64,000 bases of DNA from Formivibrio citricus (GTDB lineage: Bacteria; Pseudomonadota; Gammaproteobacteria; Burkholderiales; Chitinibacteraceae). Shown in pieces: positions 10,269 to 19,512 of this stretch. The number at the start of each line of letters is the position of its first letter. Position 1 is the stretch's first letter. Made by a program: the position numbers and the translations under genes. Location of the stretch: assembly GCF_900115065.1 (NCBI RefSeq), contig NZ_FOVE01000004.1, forward strand, positions 62,001 through 126,000, written 5' to 3'. Below the pieces are notes generated by a model. The model had not been told where the DNA came from. It was given only the letters and a program-made list of their open reading frames with translations, and ran no database searches.

Positions 10269-10294
10269 ATGGGGATGCCTGCGCGCTTTTCAAG
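10269..10294 (-). promoter_or_regulatory. Sigma-32 heat-shock promoter for dnaK-dnaJ
   Basis: Read leftward, CTTGAA (10289-10294) is followed after 14 bases by CCCCAT (10269-10274), then TT. This closely fits the sigma-32 consensus CTTGAAA-N11-15-CCCCATNT. The 11 bases GGCATCCCCAT also occur at the grpE promoter. Confidence 0.85.
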
Positions 10295-10304
10295 CTTTGT
10301 ATTC

Positions 10305-10391
10305 GGGAAGGGTGAAGGGGGAAGAGAGAAGGGTACATGCGCCATGGGCTGCAATCTGTTTTCCCTTCCCCCTTCACTCTTCTCCCTTCCC
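10305..10391. repeat. Purine-rich long inverted repeat (grpE/dnaK gap)
   Basis: The left arm at 10305-10333 (begins GGGAAGGGTGAAGGGGG) is paired by the right arm at 10361-10391, an imperfect reverse complement, around a loop of about 27 bases. The left arm is identical over 29 bases to 39025-39053 in the aceF/lpd gap. It starts ten bases upstream of the dnaK -35 box. Confidence 0.85.
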
Positions 10392-10397
10392 AAGAAA

Positions 10398-10946
10398 TTA
10401 CTTGGGCGCCGCCACCACCACCATCGCCGGACGCAGCAGGCGGCCGGACAGTTGATAGCCCTTCTGCATGACCTGCACGATTGCATTGGCTTCAAGCTCG
10501 TGCGGCACCGCGGAAATGGCCTGGTGCAGGTTCGGATCGAGCTTGTCACCCACAGCCGGGGCGATTTCCTTGAGATCGAACTTCTCGAACGCGGACACCA
10601 GCGATTTCTGGGTCAGGTCCACGCCCATCTTCAGCGCATCGAAATTGCCGGACTGGTCCAGCAAGGCCATTTCCAGCGCATCCTTCACACCCAGCAGCTC
10701 GCGGGCAAATTTCTCCACGGCAAACTTGCGTGCCTTGTCGGCCTCCTCGGCTGCCCGGCGACGGATGTTTTCCGCTTCGGCCTTGGCATACAACACATCG
10801 GCTTTGGTTTTTTCCAGTTCGGTCAGCACGTTGGCAAGCTGGCTATCCAGATCCCCGGATGCAGTACTCTCGCCCGTCGTTTCCGTGACTGCAGCTTCTC
10901 CGGCCGCAGCCTGATTCAACTCTTCCTGTTTCAATTCTTCTGACAT
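10398..10946 (-). CDS. grpE: Nucleotide exchange factor GrpE
   Basis: GrpE releases ADP from DnaK and so resets the chaperone cycle. It has 182 residues, with an acidic, disordered start (to about residue 33), a long helical coiled-coil segment ([20 protein letters not shown] to [14 protein letters not shown]) and a C-terminal beta domain with PNLHQAIS and [20 protein letters not shown], the standard GrpE signature. The ATG at 10946 is used; a TTG two codons earlier has better spacing from GGAG and cannot be excluded. It is the first gene of the heat-shock operon, with its own sigma-32 promoter; no hrcA lies upstream. Confidence 0.95.
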   Translation of the reverse strand: MSEELKQEELNQAAAGEAAVTETTGESTASGDLDSQLANVLTELEKTKADVLYAKAEAENIRRRAAEEADKARKFAVEKFARELLGVKDALEMALLDQSGNFDALKMGVDLTQKSLVSAFEKFDLKEIAPAVGDKLDPNLHQAISAVPHELEANAIVQVMQKGYQLSGRLLRPAMVVVAAPK

Positions 10947-10978
10947 AGCCAAGTAATCTCCAAAAACACTTCCGCTAT

Positions 10979-11004
10979 ATGGGGATGCCCATACTCATTT
11001 CAAG
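10979..11004 (-). promoter_or_regulatory. Sigma-32 heat-shock promoter for grpE
   Basis: Read leftward, CTTGAA (10999-11004), a 14-base spacer, then CCCCAT (10979-10984) followed by AT. The fit to the sigma-32 consensus is near perfect, and the spacer length equals that of the dnaK promoter. Confidence 0.88.
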
Positions 11005-11138
11005 GGCTTGCCCGCACCTCGCAGATTCCGGGCGGGCAATAACACTATTCACCTTGTTGCAATGCCGCAACAACGCTGGCTTACCGCATAACGGCCAACT
11101 AGAATTAACAGCTTGACCATGCAAGCCCGAAAATACCG

Positions 11139-11756
11139 ATGAAACTGCTGACCTCCCTCACCAGCCCGTTTGGCCGCAAGATTCGCATCGTACTGGCCGA
11201 AAAACGCATCGAATGCGAACTGGTCGAAACCAATCCGTTCGATCCGGAAAACAGCCTGTCCCAAGCCAACCCGCTGGGGAAAGTTCCTGTTTTGCTGCTC
11301 GACGACGGCGCAGCGGTTTACGATTCGCGCGTGATCGCCGAATACCTGGACAACATCTCCCCGGTCAGCCGCCTGATCCCGCAAGACCACCGCCAGGCAA
11401 TCAGCGTAAAACGGCGCGAAGCACTGGCCGACGGCATCACCGATGCAGCAATCCTGATCCTGCTGGAACGCCGCCGGCCTGCGCGTCAGCAATCCAGGGA
11501 GTGGGTTGCCCGGCAAATGACAAAAATCACGCAAGGCCTAGTGACGCTTTCCGAAGAATTGGGAGAGCGGAAATGGTTGATGGGAGATGCCTTTTCGCTG
11601 GCAGACATCGCAACCGGGTGCATGCTGGGCTTTCTGGATTTCCGCCTGCCCGACATCGACTGGCGCACCCAGCACCCCAACCTGGTGAACTTCCTGAACC
11701 GCCTGAAAAAAGAAACACCGGCCTTCACCGAAACCGCGCCCCCCGCAAACGCATGA
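11139..11756 (+). CDS. Glutathione S-transferase family protein
   Basis: Its 205 residues have the GST layout: an N-terminal thioredoxin-fold domain (about 1-78) with [16 protein letters not shown] at the active-site helix, the cis-proline loop [11 protein letters not shown] and the glutathione-binding [10 protein letters not shown]; then a helical C-terminal domain with [19 protein letters not shown], the N-capping box region. A serine (TSPFGRK) occupies the usual catalytic position. It resembles the YibF/YfcF-type bacterial GSTs; the substrate is unknown. The stop codon overlaps the start of msrB (ATGA), so the two are translationally coupled, which hints at a shared oxidative-damage role. 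Confidence 0.9.
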   Translation: MKLLTSLTSPFGRKIRIVLAEKRIECELVETNPFDPENSLSQANPLGKVPVLLLDDGAAVYDSRVIAEYLDNISPVSRLIPQDHRQAISVKRREALADGITDAAILILLERRRPARQQSREWVARQMTKITQGLVTLSEELGERKWLMGDAFSLADIATGCMLGFLDFRLPDIDWRTQHPNLVNFLNRLKKETPAFTETAPPANA

Positions 11757-12160
11757 GCGAATCCATCAGGAAAAGCGCGGAAGAATGGCGCGAACAACTG
11801 ACCCCGGAGCAATATCGAGTCACACGCGAAGCCGGAACCGAGCGCCCTTTTTCCGGCGAATACTACCGCCAGGAAGCCGACGGCAATTACCATTGCATCT
11901 GCTGCGGGGCATTGCTGTTTCGCTCGGGCACAAAATTCGATGCCGGCTGCGGCTGGCCCAGCTTTTGGGAAGAGGCTGCTCCCGGCGCGATCACCCGCAT
12001 CACGGACACCAGCCACGGAATGATCCGCACCGAGGTCCGCTGCGCCGCCTGCGACGCACATCTGGGCCACGTTTTCCCCGATGGCCCGCAACCGACCGGG
12101 GAGCGCTATTGCATCAATTCGGTCGCACTGGATTTCAAGAGCAAACGGGAAACCGCCTGA
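11753..12160 (+). CDS. msrB: Peptide-methionine (R)-S-oxide reductase MsrB
   Basis: MsrB reduces methionine-R-sulfoxide in oxidised proteins. The 135-residue frame starts at the ATG overlapping the GST stop codon. The two zinc-binding CxxC pairs are visible (CICCGALLF and [12 protein letters not shown]), and the resolving/catalytic strand [13 protein letters not shown] carries the nucleophilic cysteine. The CGWPSFWE motif is standard. Length is typical of a cytosolic single-domain MsrB; no signal peptide and no MsrA domain are attached. It is the second gene of a GST-msrB pair. Confidence 0.96.
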   Translation: MSESIRKSAEEWREQLTPEQYRVTREAGTERPFSGEYYRQEADGNYHCICCGALLFRSGTKFDAGCGWPSFWEEAAPGAITRITDTSHGMIRTEVRCAACDAHLGHVFPDGPQPTGERYCINSVALDFKSKRETA

Positions 12161-12192
12161 AGGAGCGACCTTCAAGCGAAACACGCAGCGTG

Positions 12193-13143
12193 TTATACCT
12201 CGAAAGAGCGACGCATCACCGGCTCATGATCCCGATCGGGATCTTCGCCCGCCGGATCGACATGCACCAACACATTGAGCACCTTGTGCTCTTCCATCAC
12301 GCGGCGACGGACTTCAACTCCGATATCGTGCCCGACAGCCACATTGACCTCCGGGTCGACTTCGATATGCAGATCCACCATAGCAAAGTCGCCCATCTTG
12401 CGCGTACGGATGTCATGCACGCCCAGCACGCCTGAAGTTCCCTGCGCCGTCGTCTGGATCGCCGCGACTTCATCTTCAGGCAGCGCATGATCGGTCAGGT
12501 CGTCGAACGCCGCCCGGGTAAATTCCCACCCCATCTTGCCGACCATCACCCCTACGACCAAACCTGCCAACGGATCAAGAACCGGGTAACCCAGCATGTT
12601 GCCGCCGATGCCGGCTGCCACCACCAGCGACGACAAGGCATCCGAACGTGCATGCCAGGCATTGGCCACGAGCATGCTCGAACCGATGCGCTCGGCCACC
12701 GCCAGCATGTAGCGGAACAGGCACTCCTTGGCAGCAAGAGAAATCAGCGCCACCCAGAGCGCCAAGCTGCCGACCTTGCCCATGCTGCCTGGCGTCATGA
12801 ATTTCTGGATCGCCGCCCAGCCCATGTAGACGCCCACCACCAGCAACAACACCCCCAGCAGCAACGAAGCCGCATTTTCAAACCGGGCATGTCCGTAATG
12901 ATGGTGTTCGTCCGCATCTTCCCGACTATGGCGCGCCGCCAGCAACACCACAAAATCCGCAACCAGGTCGGACAGCGAGTGGATACCGTCGGCGATCAGG
13001 CCGAAGGAGCCCGTAATCACGCCAGCAAAGATCTGACCGAACGTCAACACAATGTTGATGAAAACACTGACCCAGGTACTCTTCACCGCTGCGGCATGGC
13101 GTTCATCTGGGGTCAGCGAAGGGTCGGCATGAGAGGCGGACAT
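12193..13143 (-). CDS. Cation diffusion facilitator (CDF) family metal efflux transporter
   Basis: The 316-residue inner-membrane protein has about six hydrophobic segments between residues 20 and 215, followed by a cytoplasmic domain. The metal-site signature in TM2 is DGIHSLSDLVADF, and the TM5 site is NAWHARSDALSS, giving the paired D/H-D residues of the FieF/MamM branch. A histidine patch DEHHHYGHARFENA sits between TM2 and TM3. The C-terminal ferredoxin-like domain (VLGVHDIRTRKMGDF to HVDP) is the dimerisation and sensing part. Substrate (zinc, iron or another divalent metal exchanged for protons) cannot be fixed from sequence. It is transcribed convergently with msrB and divergently from the DUF1841 gene. 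Confidence 0.9.
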   Translation of the reverse strand: MSASHADPSLTPDERHAAAVKSTWVSVFINIVLTFGQIFAGVITGSFGLIADGIHSLSDLVADFVVLLAARHSREDADEHHHYGHARFENAASLLLGVLLLVVGVYMGWAAIQKFMTPGSMGKVGSLALWVALISLAAKECLFRYMLAVAERIGSSMLVANAWHARSDALSSLVVAAGIGGNMLGYPVLDPLAGLVVGVMVGKMGWEFTRAAFDDLTDHALPEDEVAAIQTTAQGTSGVLGVHDIRTRKMGDFAMVDLHIEVDPEVNVAVGHDIGVEVRRRVMEEHKVLNVLVHVDPAGEDPDRDHEPVMRRSFEV

Positions 13144-13295
13144 ATCTAAGTAACTCCGTAATCCGTTTCTTTTTGGGCGGCCTGGAAAGCACTGACTTGT
13201 TCAGAGATTCCCAAGGCATTCAAAATCGTGCGCTATGATGCCGCATACGTCCTTGCGCCGGAATGACGCAGCGCAAAAACCGAGGAAACACGATC

Positions 13296-13730
13296 ATGCT
13301 TTTTACTCCCAGCCGCGACGAAGCGCGGCGTTTTTTCATCGCAGTCTGGCAAAAACACCAAACCGGCCAGCCCTTGGCCGATCTTGAACGCATGACGCTG
13401 GCAATCCTGCTCGATCATCCCGAATACCACCGCTATCTGGTCGAAGACCAGGTCGATCATGACTGGCGCCCGGAACACGGCGAAACCAATCCGTTTCTGC
13501 ATATCGGCATGCATCTGGCCATTGAGGAGCAATTGTCGATCGACCAGCCGCCCGGAATACGGCCCCTCTATCAGGCGCTTTGCCAAGCACTGGCGGACGA
13601 GCACGCGGCCAGGCACGAAATGATGGACGGGCTCGCGGAAATGATCTGGCAAGCACAGCGCAACCGCACCGCCCCCGACCCGGCGATCTATCTTGAAGTT
13701 CTGAGAAAAAAAGCCGGGCCCCGCCAATAA
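13296..13730 (+). CDS. DUF1841 family protein
   Basis: A soluble 144-residue protein of the DUF1841 family, common in beta- and gammaproteobacteria; its function is unknown. Conserved features seen are the opening LFTPSRDEARRFF, the acidic segment YLVEDQVDHDW, NPFLHIGMHLAIEEQLSIDQP and a helical end. The start at 13296 (MLFTPS) fits the family and has a GAGG ribosome site; the frame is open from 13263, but the extra residues are not conserved. It lies between a CDF transporter (divergent) and queA (convergent). Confidence 0.88.
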   Translation: MLFTPSRDEARRFFIAVWQKHQTGQPLADLERMTLAILLDHPEYHRYLVEDQVDHDWRPEHGETNPFLHIGMHLAIEEQLSIDQPPGIRPLYQALCQALADEHAARHEMMDGLAEMIWQAQRNRTAPDPAIYLEVLRKKAGPRQ

Positions 13731-13742
13731 CCGGAAAACCGG

Positions 13743-14768
13743 TTACGCCCTCGCCCGCTCCAGTAGCATGGCATCGCCGTAGCTGAAGAAACGGTACTCC
13801 CCGGCAATGGCGTGACGGTAAGCTGCCATGATCGTGTCGTAACCGGCAAACGCCGCCACCAGCATCAGCAGGGTCGACTTGGGCAAGTGGAAGTTGGTGA
13901 TCAGCCGGTCCACCACCCTGAATTGGTAGCCGGGGGTAATGAAAATGTCGGTATCCCCTTCCGGCTCGGCCAGCAATCCGTTCCGGCTTGCTGCCTCCAG
14001 CGCACGCAGGCTCGTCGTACCCACCGCAATCACGCGCCCCCCGGCCTCCCGCGTCTTGCGGATCAACTCGCAAGTTTCAGCGGGAATGGAGTAGCGCTCG
14101 TGATGCATGACATGCTCGGCTACGTTTTCCACGCGCACCGGCTGGAAAGTTCCCGCGCCGACATGCAGGGTGACAAACGCGGTCTGCACGCCCGCAGCCC
14201 GGATTTTTTCCAGCAGGGCATCGGTAAAATGCAGTCCGGCCGTGGGTGCTGCGACCGCGCCCGGATCGCGGGCATAGACGGTCTGGTAGCGCTTGGCATC
14301 CTCGTCGTCCGGGGTGTGCGTGATGTAGGGCGGCAAGGGCAGGAGGCCGGCTGCTTCCAGGATATCGAGCACGCTTTCTTCGCCTGCGAACCGCAACAGG
14401 AACAGGTCGCCGCGACGCTCGACCATCTCGGCCACCCAATTTTCGGCGAAGATCAGCTTCGTCCCCGGCTTGGGCGCCTTGGATGCGCGCACATGCGCAA
14501 GCGCCGTATGCCGATCCAGCACGCGCTCCACCAGCGCCTCAATCTGCCCCCCGCTCCCCTTCTTGCCGAAGAGGCGTGCCTTGACGACCTTGGTGTCATT
14601 GAAAACCAGCAAATCCCCAGCGCAAAGAAAACGGGGCAAATCAGAAAAGAACACGTCTTCGAGGCGGCTGCCATCCACGTGCAGCAAGCGGCTTGCCCCG
14701 CGTTCGGCGGGAGGAAACTGGGCGATCAGTCGTTCGGGAAGGAAGTAATCGAAATCGGAAACTTGCAT
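13743..14768 (-). CDS. queA: S-adenosylmethionine:tRNA ribosyltransferase-isomerase QueA
   Basis: QueA moves the ribosyl part of SAM to preQ1 in tRNA anticodons, making epoxyqueuosine. It has 341 residues, starting [17 protein letters not shown]; the 22 upstream in-frame residues are dropped because the family begins here. Characteristic stretches are [54 protein letters not shown], and the C-terminal [20 protein letters not shown] followed by [17 protein letters not shown]. tgt, its usual partner in queuosine synthesis, is not in the window. It converges with the DUF1841 gene, with 12 bases between stops. Confidence 0.97.
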   Translation of the reverse strand: MQVSDFDYFLPERLIAQFPPAERGASRLLHVDGSRLEDVFFSDLPRFLCAGDLLVFNDTKVVKARLFGKKGSGGQIEALVERVLDRHTALAHVRASKAPKPGTKLIFAENWVAEMVERRGDLFLLRFAGEESVLDILEAAGLLPLPPYITHTPDDEDAKRYQTVYARDPGAVAAPTAGLHFTDALLEKIRAAGVQTAFVTLHVGAGTFQPVRVENVAEHVMHHERYSIPAETCELIRKTREAGGRVIAVGTTSLRALEAASRNGLLAEPEGDTDIFITPGYQFRVVDRLITNFHLPKSTLLMLVAAFAGYDTIMAAYRHAIAGEYRFFSYGDAMLLERARA

Positions 14769-14965
14769 GTAATAATCATCTCGCTGAAGGCGCTGGATTA
14801 TAGCGCGACAATCCTTGCCGGACGGCGTTTTCACGGCATTCGCATGTGCAAAAGCGACAGCATTTTTCAGCGATCTTCACAAAAAATAGCGTATTTTTGC
14901 TGGACAAACACAAACAAGCTGCGGCAAACTTCGCCGATCGACAGGGAAATCCCAGGTGAAAACTG

Positions 14966-15421
14966 ATGTCCAGAGCCCGCAAGATTCTGGTTTTGCACGG
15001 CCCCAACCTGAACCTGCTTGGCAAGCGAGAACCTCAGCATTACGGTGCCGATACGCTTGCCGCCATCAACGCCAGACTGGCCGAAATTGGCCAGGCACGC
15101 GGCGTACAAATCGAATCGCTTCAATCCAACCGCGAGTATGAATTGATCGACCGCATCCATGCAACCATGGATGACGACACGGATTTCATCATCATCAATC
15201 CGGCGGCGTTCACCCATACCAGCGTGGCGATTCGCGACGCCCTGGCTGCAGTGAGAAAACCCTTTGTCGAAGTACATCTTTCCAATGTGCATGCCCGCGA
15301 GCCCTTCCGTAGCCACTCCTACTTTTCCGATCTCGCCATTGGCGTGATCAGCGGGCTGGGTGCGAAAGGGTATGAATTTGCGCTTCATTACGCGCTTGAA
15401 TACACCCCGAAGGCGTCCTGA
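14966..15421 (+). CDS. aroQ: 3-dehydroquinate dehydratase, type II
   Basis: AroQ catalyses the third step of the shikimate pathway. Its 151 residues show the type II signature: [20 protein letters not shown] with the active-site loop arginine and tyrosine, the motif [16 protein letters not shown], the substrate-phosphate loop [17 protein letters not shown], and [20 protein letters not shown] with the catalytic histidine. The gene immediately precedes accB, as in many betaproteobacteria, but a hairpin over its stop codon may separate the transcripts. Confidence 0.97.
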   Translation: MSRARKILVLHGPNLNLLGKREPQHYGADTLAAINARLAEIGQARGVQIESLQSNREYELIDRIHATMDDDTDFIIINPAAFTHTSVAIRDALAAVRKPFVEVHLSNVHAREPFRSHSYFSDLAIGVISGLGAKGYEFALHYALEYTPKAS

Positions 15422-15438
15422 GACGCCCTTTTTGTTTG
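15412..15438 (+). terminator. Terminator/attenuator hairpin overlapping the aroQ stop codon
   Basis: GGCGTC and GACGCC pair around a CTGA loop that contains the aroQ stop codon, followed by CTTTTTGTTT. The stem is only 6 bp. It sits about 20 bases before the accB start, so it may thin transcription into accBC or be opened by ribosomes ending aroQ. Confidence 0.6.
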
Positions 15439-15456
15439 TCGAGGAGAAATTTCCGC

Positions 15457-15918
15457 ATGGATCTGCGCAAACTCAAGAAATTGATCGATCTGGTAGAAGA
15501 ATCCGGCATTGCCGAGCTTGAAGTCACCGAGGGCGAAGAAAAAGTCCGCATCACGCGCGTTTCGAATGTCGCGCCGACCTACATCCAGCAAGCCCCGGCC
15601 ATGCAGTATCAGGCCATGGGCGCAGCACCGGCTGCCGCTCCGGCCGCAGCCGCTCCGGCAGAAGCAACCGCCAAGGCCCCCGAAGGCCATGCCGTCAAAT
15701 CCCCGATGGTCGGAACATTCTACCGCTCGCCCTCGCCCGAGGCCGCAGCTTTCGTCGAAGTCGGCCAGACCGTCAACGTCGGCGACACCCTGTGCATCAT
15801 CGAAGCGATGAAGCTTCTCAACGAGATCGAGTCCGACAAGGCCGGTGTCGTCAAGGCAATCCTGATCGAGAGCGGCCAACCGGTCGAATACGGCGAACCG
15901 CTGTTCATCATCGGCTAA
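15457..15918 (+). CDS. accB: Acetyl-CoA carboxylase biotin carboxyl carrier protein
   Basis: AccB carries the biotin that is carboxylated by AccC and then donates CO2 to acetyl-CoA in fatty acid synthesis. It has 153 residues: an N-terminal helical region ([20 protein letters not shown]), an alanine/proline linker (about residues 45-72), and a biotinyl domain with the attachment lysine in [13 protein letters not shown]. The ATG at 15457 follows GAGGAG and starts at the conserved MDLRKLK; seven additional residues upstream in frame are excluded. It forms an operon with accC across an 84-base gap filled by an inverted repeat. Confidence 0.97.
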   Translation: MDLRKLKKLIDLVEESGIAELEVTEGEEKVRITRVSNVAPTYIQQAPAMQYQAMGAAPAAAPAAAAPAEATAKAPEGHAVKSPMVGTFYRSPSPEAAAFVEVGQTVNVGDTLCIIEAMKLLNEIESDKAGVVKAILIESGQPVEYGEPLFIIG

Positions 15919-15922
15919 TCTC

Positions 15923-15992
15923 TGTGAGGCGCGAAGAGTGAGGTGTGAGGAGAAAAATCTCGACACCTCACGCCTGACCCCTCACTCCTCAC
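15923..15992. repeat. GTGAGG-type long inverted repeat (accB/accC gap)
   Basis: The left arm at 15923-15951 is built of GTGAGG-like units. The right arm at 15964-15992 (ends CCCCTCACTCCTCAC) is its imperfect complement, with a loop of about 12 bases. A second member is at 37630-37724 between aceE and aceF. Confidence 0.82.
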
Positions 15993-16002
15993 GGAGTCAA
16001 AC

Positions 16003-17370
16003 ATGTTTGAGAAAATCCTTATTGCCAACCGCGGGGAGATCGCCCTGCGGATTCTGCGCGCCTGTCGCGAGATGGGCATCAAGACCGTGGTTGTGCACTC
16101 CGAAGCCGACCGCGAAGCCAAATACGTCAAGCTGGCCGACGAATCGGTCTGTATCGGCCCGGCACCCAGCCCGCAAAGCTATCTGCACATCCCGGCGCTG
16201 ATCGCAGCCGCCGAGGTTACGCAAGCCGAAGCCATCCATCCCGGCTACGGTTTCCTGTCGGAAAACGCCGACTTCGCCCAGCGCGTCGAGGAATCCGGAT
16301 TCATTTTCATCGGCCCGACCCCGGAAGCCATCCGCCTGATGGGCGACAAGGTTTCCGCCAAGGATGCAATGAAGAAAGCCGGCGTTCCTTGCGTACCGGG
16401 TTCGGAGGGCGCACTGCCCGACAACCCGCAGGAAGTCCTCAAGATGGGCCGCCAGGTTGGCTATCCCGTCATTATCAAGGCAGCGGGCGGCGGCGGCGGA
16501 CGCGGCATGCGCGTGGTGCATCACGAGGAAGAATTGCTGCGCGCGGTTGAAATGACCAAATCGGAAGCGCAGGCAGCCTTTGGCAACCCCATGGTTTACA
16601 TGGAAAAATTCCTGCAAAAGCCGCGCCACATCGAAATCCAGATCTTGGCCGATACGCATGGCCATGCCATCTACCTGGGCGAACGCGATTGCTCGATGCA
16701 GCGCCGTCACCAGAAGGTCATCGAAGAAGCGCCGGCCCCCGGCATCACCGACGCCCAGCGCAAGAAAATCGGCGAAGCCTGTGCGCAGGCCTGCCGCCAG
16801 ATCGGCTACCGCGGCGCGGGTACGTTCGAATTCCTCTATGAAAATGGCGAGTTCTACTTCATCGAAATGAACACGCGCGTGCAGGTCGAGCACCCCGTCA
16901 CCGAGATGATCACCGGCATCGACATCGTGCAGGAACAGATTCGCGTTGCTGCGGGCGAGAAGCTCCGTTACGAGCAGAAGGACGTCAAGCTGCGCGGTCA
17001 CGCCATGGAATGCCGCATCAACGCGGAAGACCCGCTGAAATTTGTGCCCTGCCCCGGTCGCATCACGGCTTACCATACGCCGGGTGGCCCCGGTGTGCGC
17101 GTCGATTCGCACGTCTATCAGGGTTACATGGTGCCGCCGAACTACGATTCGATGATCGGCAAGATCATCACCTACGGCGATTCCCGCGAGCAGGCCATGG
17201 CCCGCATGCGCATCGCGCTGTCTGAAATGGTCGTCGAAGGCATCCGCACCAACATTCCGCTGCACCAGCAGTTGCTGGTCGATGCCGGTTTCGTCAAGGG
17301 CGGCGCCAGCATCCACCACCTTGAACACCGCATGCCCGACATCCGGGCCCTGCTGGAAAACAAGTCGTAA
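16003..17370 (+). CDS. accC: Acetyl-CoA carboxylase, biotin carboxylase subunit
   Basis: AccC uses ATP and bicarbonate to carboxylate the biotin on AccB. The 455-residue ATP-grasp enzyme shows the N-terminal domain ([20 protein letters not shown]), [14 protein letters not shown], the flexible glycine-rich lid [10 protein letters not shown], the metal and catalytic segment [20 protein letters not shown], and the biotin carboxylase C-domain [17 protein letters not shown]. Length is standard. It follows accB; prmA starts 89 bases after the stop, probably in the same transcription unit. Confidence 0.98.
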   Translation: MFEKILIANRGEIALRILRACREMGIKTVVVHSEADREAKYVKLADESVCIGPAPSPQSYLHIPALIAAAEVTQAEAIHPGYGFLSENADFAQRVEESGFIFIGPTPEAIRLMGDKVSAKDAMKKAGVPCVPGSEGALPDNPQEVLKMGRQVGYPVIIKAAGGGGGRGMRVVHHEEELLRAVEMTKSEAQAAFGNPMVYMEKFLQKPRHIEIQILADTHGHAIYLGERDCSMQRRHQKVIEEAPAPGITDAQRKKIGEACAQACRQIGYRGAGTFEFLYENGEFYFIEMNTRVQVEHPVTEMITGIDIVQEQIRVAAGEKLRYEQKDVKLRGHAMECRINAEDPLKFVPCPGRITAYHTPGGPGVRVDSHVYQGYMVPPNYDSMIGKIITYGDSREQAMARMRIALSEMVVEGIRTNIPLHQQLLVDAGFVKGGASIHHLEHRMPDIRALLENKS

Positions 17371-17459
17371 TCTCGGGAAACGGGGCGCAGCGAATCGGGA
17401 ATACCCGGCAGCGCCCTTTCCTCGCCCCTCCCCAACACTTCACTCTCCGGTTTCCGATC

Positions 17460-18347
17460 ATGCCCTGGCAAGAACTCCGCATCACCGCCGATTCCACCCA
17501 CGCCGAAGCGCTTTCCGATGCGCTGTTCGATCTGGGCGCGCTTTCCGTTTCGATTGAGGATGCTGCCGCCGGCACCGATCAGGAAAAACCGATTTTCGGC
17601 GAGCCCGGCGAACCGGTGGAGCAGCTCTGGGAAAAGAGCATTGTCGTTGCGCTGCTCGAAGCAGACGCCGACGCTGCGCTCATGGCCACGGCAGCCGCCA
17701 ACACCGTGCGCATCGCGCCGCCGCCGTTCACGGTCAGCGTGGTCGAGGAGCAGGATTGGGTACGGCTCACCCAATCGCAGTTCGACCCGATCCCGATCTC
17801 GTCGCGCCTGTGGATCACGCCGACCTGGCACGAATGCCCCGACTCGTCCGCCATCAGCATCCAGCTCGATCCGGGGCTCGCTTTCGGCACCGGCAGCCAC
17901 CCGACCACCCGCCTCTGCCTGAAATGGCTCGACGCCCACATCAAGGGCGGAGAAACGGTTCTGGATTACGGTTGCGGTTCCGGCATCCTGGCCATTGCCG
18001 CGAAAAAACTCGGCGCAGGCAAGACCGATGGCGTGGACATCGACCCGCAAGCCATGATCGCCTCGCGCCAGAATGCTGAGCAGAACCAGGTGAGTGTCGA
18101 TTTCTACCTGCCGGATCAGGAACCGCAAGGCCAGTACGATGTCGTGGTCGCCAACATCCTCACCAACCCGCTCAAGGCGCTGGCCCCGTTGCTGTCCGGC
18201 AAGGTTCGGGCTGGCGGCCGCCTGGCCCTGTCCGGGATTCTGGAAGAGCAGGCCGAAGAAGTCATGGCCATCTACGGCCAGTGGTTCAATTTTGCCCCCG
18301 CTGTGGCCGAAGAAGGCTGGGTTTGTCTTTCCGGGGTAAAAATGTAG
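17460..18347 (+). CDS. prmA: Ribosomal protein L11 methyltransferase
   Basis: PrmA trimethylates amino groups of ribosomal protein L11. The 295-residue protein has the small N-terminal L11-recognition domain (WQELRITADSTHAEALSDAL), a linker with LDPGLAFGTGSHPTTRLCL, and a Rossmann methyltransferase domain with SAM motif VLDYGCGSGILAIAAKKLGA, acidic residue VDIDPQA, and the NPPY-equivalent VVANILTNPLKAL. It lies downstream of accC and 9 bases ahead of the zinc-ribbon gene, so these genes are probably co-transcribed. Confidence 0.97.
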   Translation: MPWQELRITADSTHAEALSDALFDLGALSVSIEDAAAGTDQEKPIFGEPGEPVEQLWEKSIVVALLEADADAALMATAAANTVRIAPPPFTVSVVEEQDWVRLTQSQFDPIPISSRLWITPTWHECPDSSAISIQLDPGLAFGTGSHPTTRLCLKWLDAHIKGGETVLDYGCGSGILAIAAKKLGAGKTDGVDIDPQAMIASRQNAEQNQVSVDFYLPDQEPQGQYDVVVANILTNPLKALAPLLSGKVRAGGRLALSGILEEQAEEVMAIYGQWFNFAPAVAEEGWVCLSGVKM

Positions 18348-18356
18348 AATCCCTTC

Positions 18357-19424
18357 ATGGACCACATTACCCGCTGCCCCAACTGTTCGACCACCTTCCG
18401 GGTCACCGAAGCGCAGCTTGCCGCCTTTCAGGGCAAAGTGCGCTGCGGGAAATGTGCCTTCGTCTTCAACGCCAGACAATCCCTGATCGAACCGCCACCT
18501 GCACCCGTCCAACCTCAGCCCGAGGCACCGTCGCAACCGGCGGAGACAACAGTCCCCGCTCCAAGCGCTCCAAGCGCTCCAAGCGCTCCAAGCGCTCCAA
18601 GCGAATATCTCCCTTTCGAAACTGCACCGCAAAGCCACGCAACGGCAGAAGACCTGCCTGCGACAGCGGACGATTTCGCTGTCGTCGCCCACGAATCACC
18701 GGCAGAAGTCCAAGCGGAAACACAAGCAGAAACGCATGCCGAAACTGAAATCGGCGCCGAGACCGAAGCCGAGAAAGAGGAAAGCGCGGAAGAAGTGCGC
18801 GAGGAAGACGATCCGACCGCACTGATGCAAACGGAGGAACTGCCCCCTCCCCCGGACGGAACCGCATCGGGAAACACCGAAGCCGGCGGTTATCGTCCCA
18901 TCGTTCTGCCGGAAGACGAAGCGCTGTTTGCACCGCTGCCACCGCCGAGGCATGCCAGAATCTGGGCCTTCGCCGCCTTGCTTGCGGGTTTTGCATTCCT
19001 GCTGCAGCTTGCGTTCGCCTACCGCCTCAACCTGATCGTGGAGTTCCCGGCCCTGCAACCCAAGCTCGCCGGCCTGTGCCAGACCCTCGGCTGCGAAATG
19101 CCGCTGCCGCGCAAGACCGAGCAGTTGCGGCTGGAGTGGTCGGAGCTGACCTTCGTACCGGATCACCCCTCGCTTGTGCAGCTTTCCGCCACGCTGCGCA
19201 ATCTCGCATCCTACGACCAGGCCCTGCCGCTTCTGGAGCTCACATTGACCGACACGCGCGAGCGCGTCGTCGCCCGCCGCATCCTGCGCCCCGACGAATA
19301 CCTCACTGCGACCGAGAAGATGCGCACCAGCCTGCCGCGCGGTGACGAACTGCACGCCTTCCTGCAACTCGATCTCGGCGAGCTGAAGTCCACGGGTTAT
19401 TCGCTGTACTGGTTCTACGAATAA
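18357..19424 (+). CDS. Zinc-ribbon / DUF3426 membrane protein
   Basis: This 355-residue protein begins with an MJ0042-type zinc ribbon (CPNCSTTF with CGKCAFVFN), followed by a long low-complexity region rich in proline, alanine and glutamate (about 42-195), one transmembrane segment (about 200-222, FAALLAGFAFLLQLAFAYRL), and a DUF3426 domain at the C-terminus with AGLCQTLGCEMPLPR and a beta-rich fold ending TGYSLYWFYE. The orientation is probably ribbon in the cytoplasm and DUF3426 in the periplasm. The family often follows prmA in betaproteobacteria; the role is unknown. The linker contains a 9-base tandem repeat that encodes an Ala-Pro-Ser run. Confidence 0.88.
   Translation: MDHITRCPNCSTTFRVTEAQLAAFQGKVRCGKCAFVFNARQSLIEPPPAPVQPQPEAPSQPAETTVPAPSAPSAPSAPSAPSEYLPFETAPQSHATAEDLPATADDFAVVAHESPAEVQAETQAETHAETEIGAETEAEKEESAEEVREEDDPTALMQTEELPPPPDGTASGNTEAGGYRPIVLPEDEALFAPLPPPRHARIWAFAALLAGFAFLLQLAFAYRLNLIVEFPALQPKLAGLCQTLGCEMPLPRKTEQLRLEWSELTFVPDHPSLVQLSATLRNLASYDQALPLLELTLTDTRERVVARRILRPDEYLTATEKMRTSLPRGDELHAFLQLDLGELKSTGYSLYWFYE
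18558..18602 (+). repeat. Five tandem 9-base units inside the DUF3426 gene
   Basis: GCTCCAAGC is repeated five times without interruption, adding Ala-Pro-Ser triplets to the protein. Because the unit is a multiple of three, changes in copy number alter the linker length but not the frame. Confidence 0.95.
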
Positions 19425-19435
19425 GAAGCGCTCTT

Positions 19436-19475
19436 CGCGGATTACATCCGCTCCCACATGCCCTCGCCACGGCAG
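19436..19475. repeat. 40 bp direct repeat, copy A (with GCGGAT-ATCCGC hairpin)
   Basis: It matches 19932-19971 at 37 of 40 positions. The first bases contain the perfect hairpin GCGGAT-TAC-ATCCGC. Together the copies bracket the small membrane-protein gene at 19513-19890. Confidence 0.85.
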
Positions 19476-19512
19476 CCCCCTGATTAATTCAACGAATCGG
19501 ATCGAACAGCCG

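Noticed and set aside
15997-17328. Leftward open frame opposite accC
   Set aside because: Shadow of accC, which has every biotin carboxylase motif.
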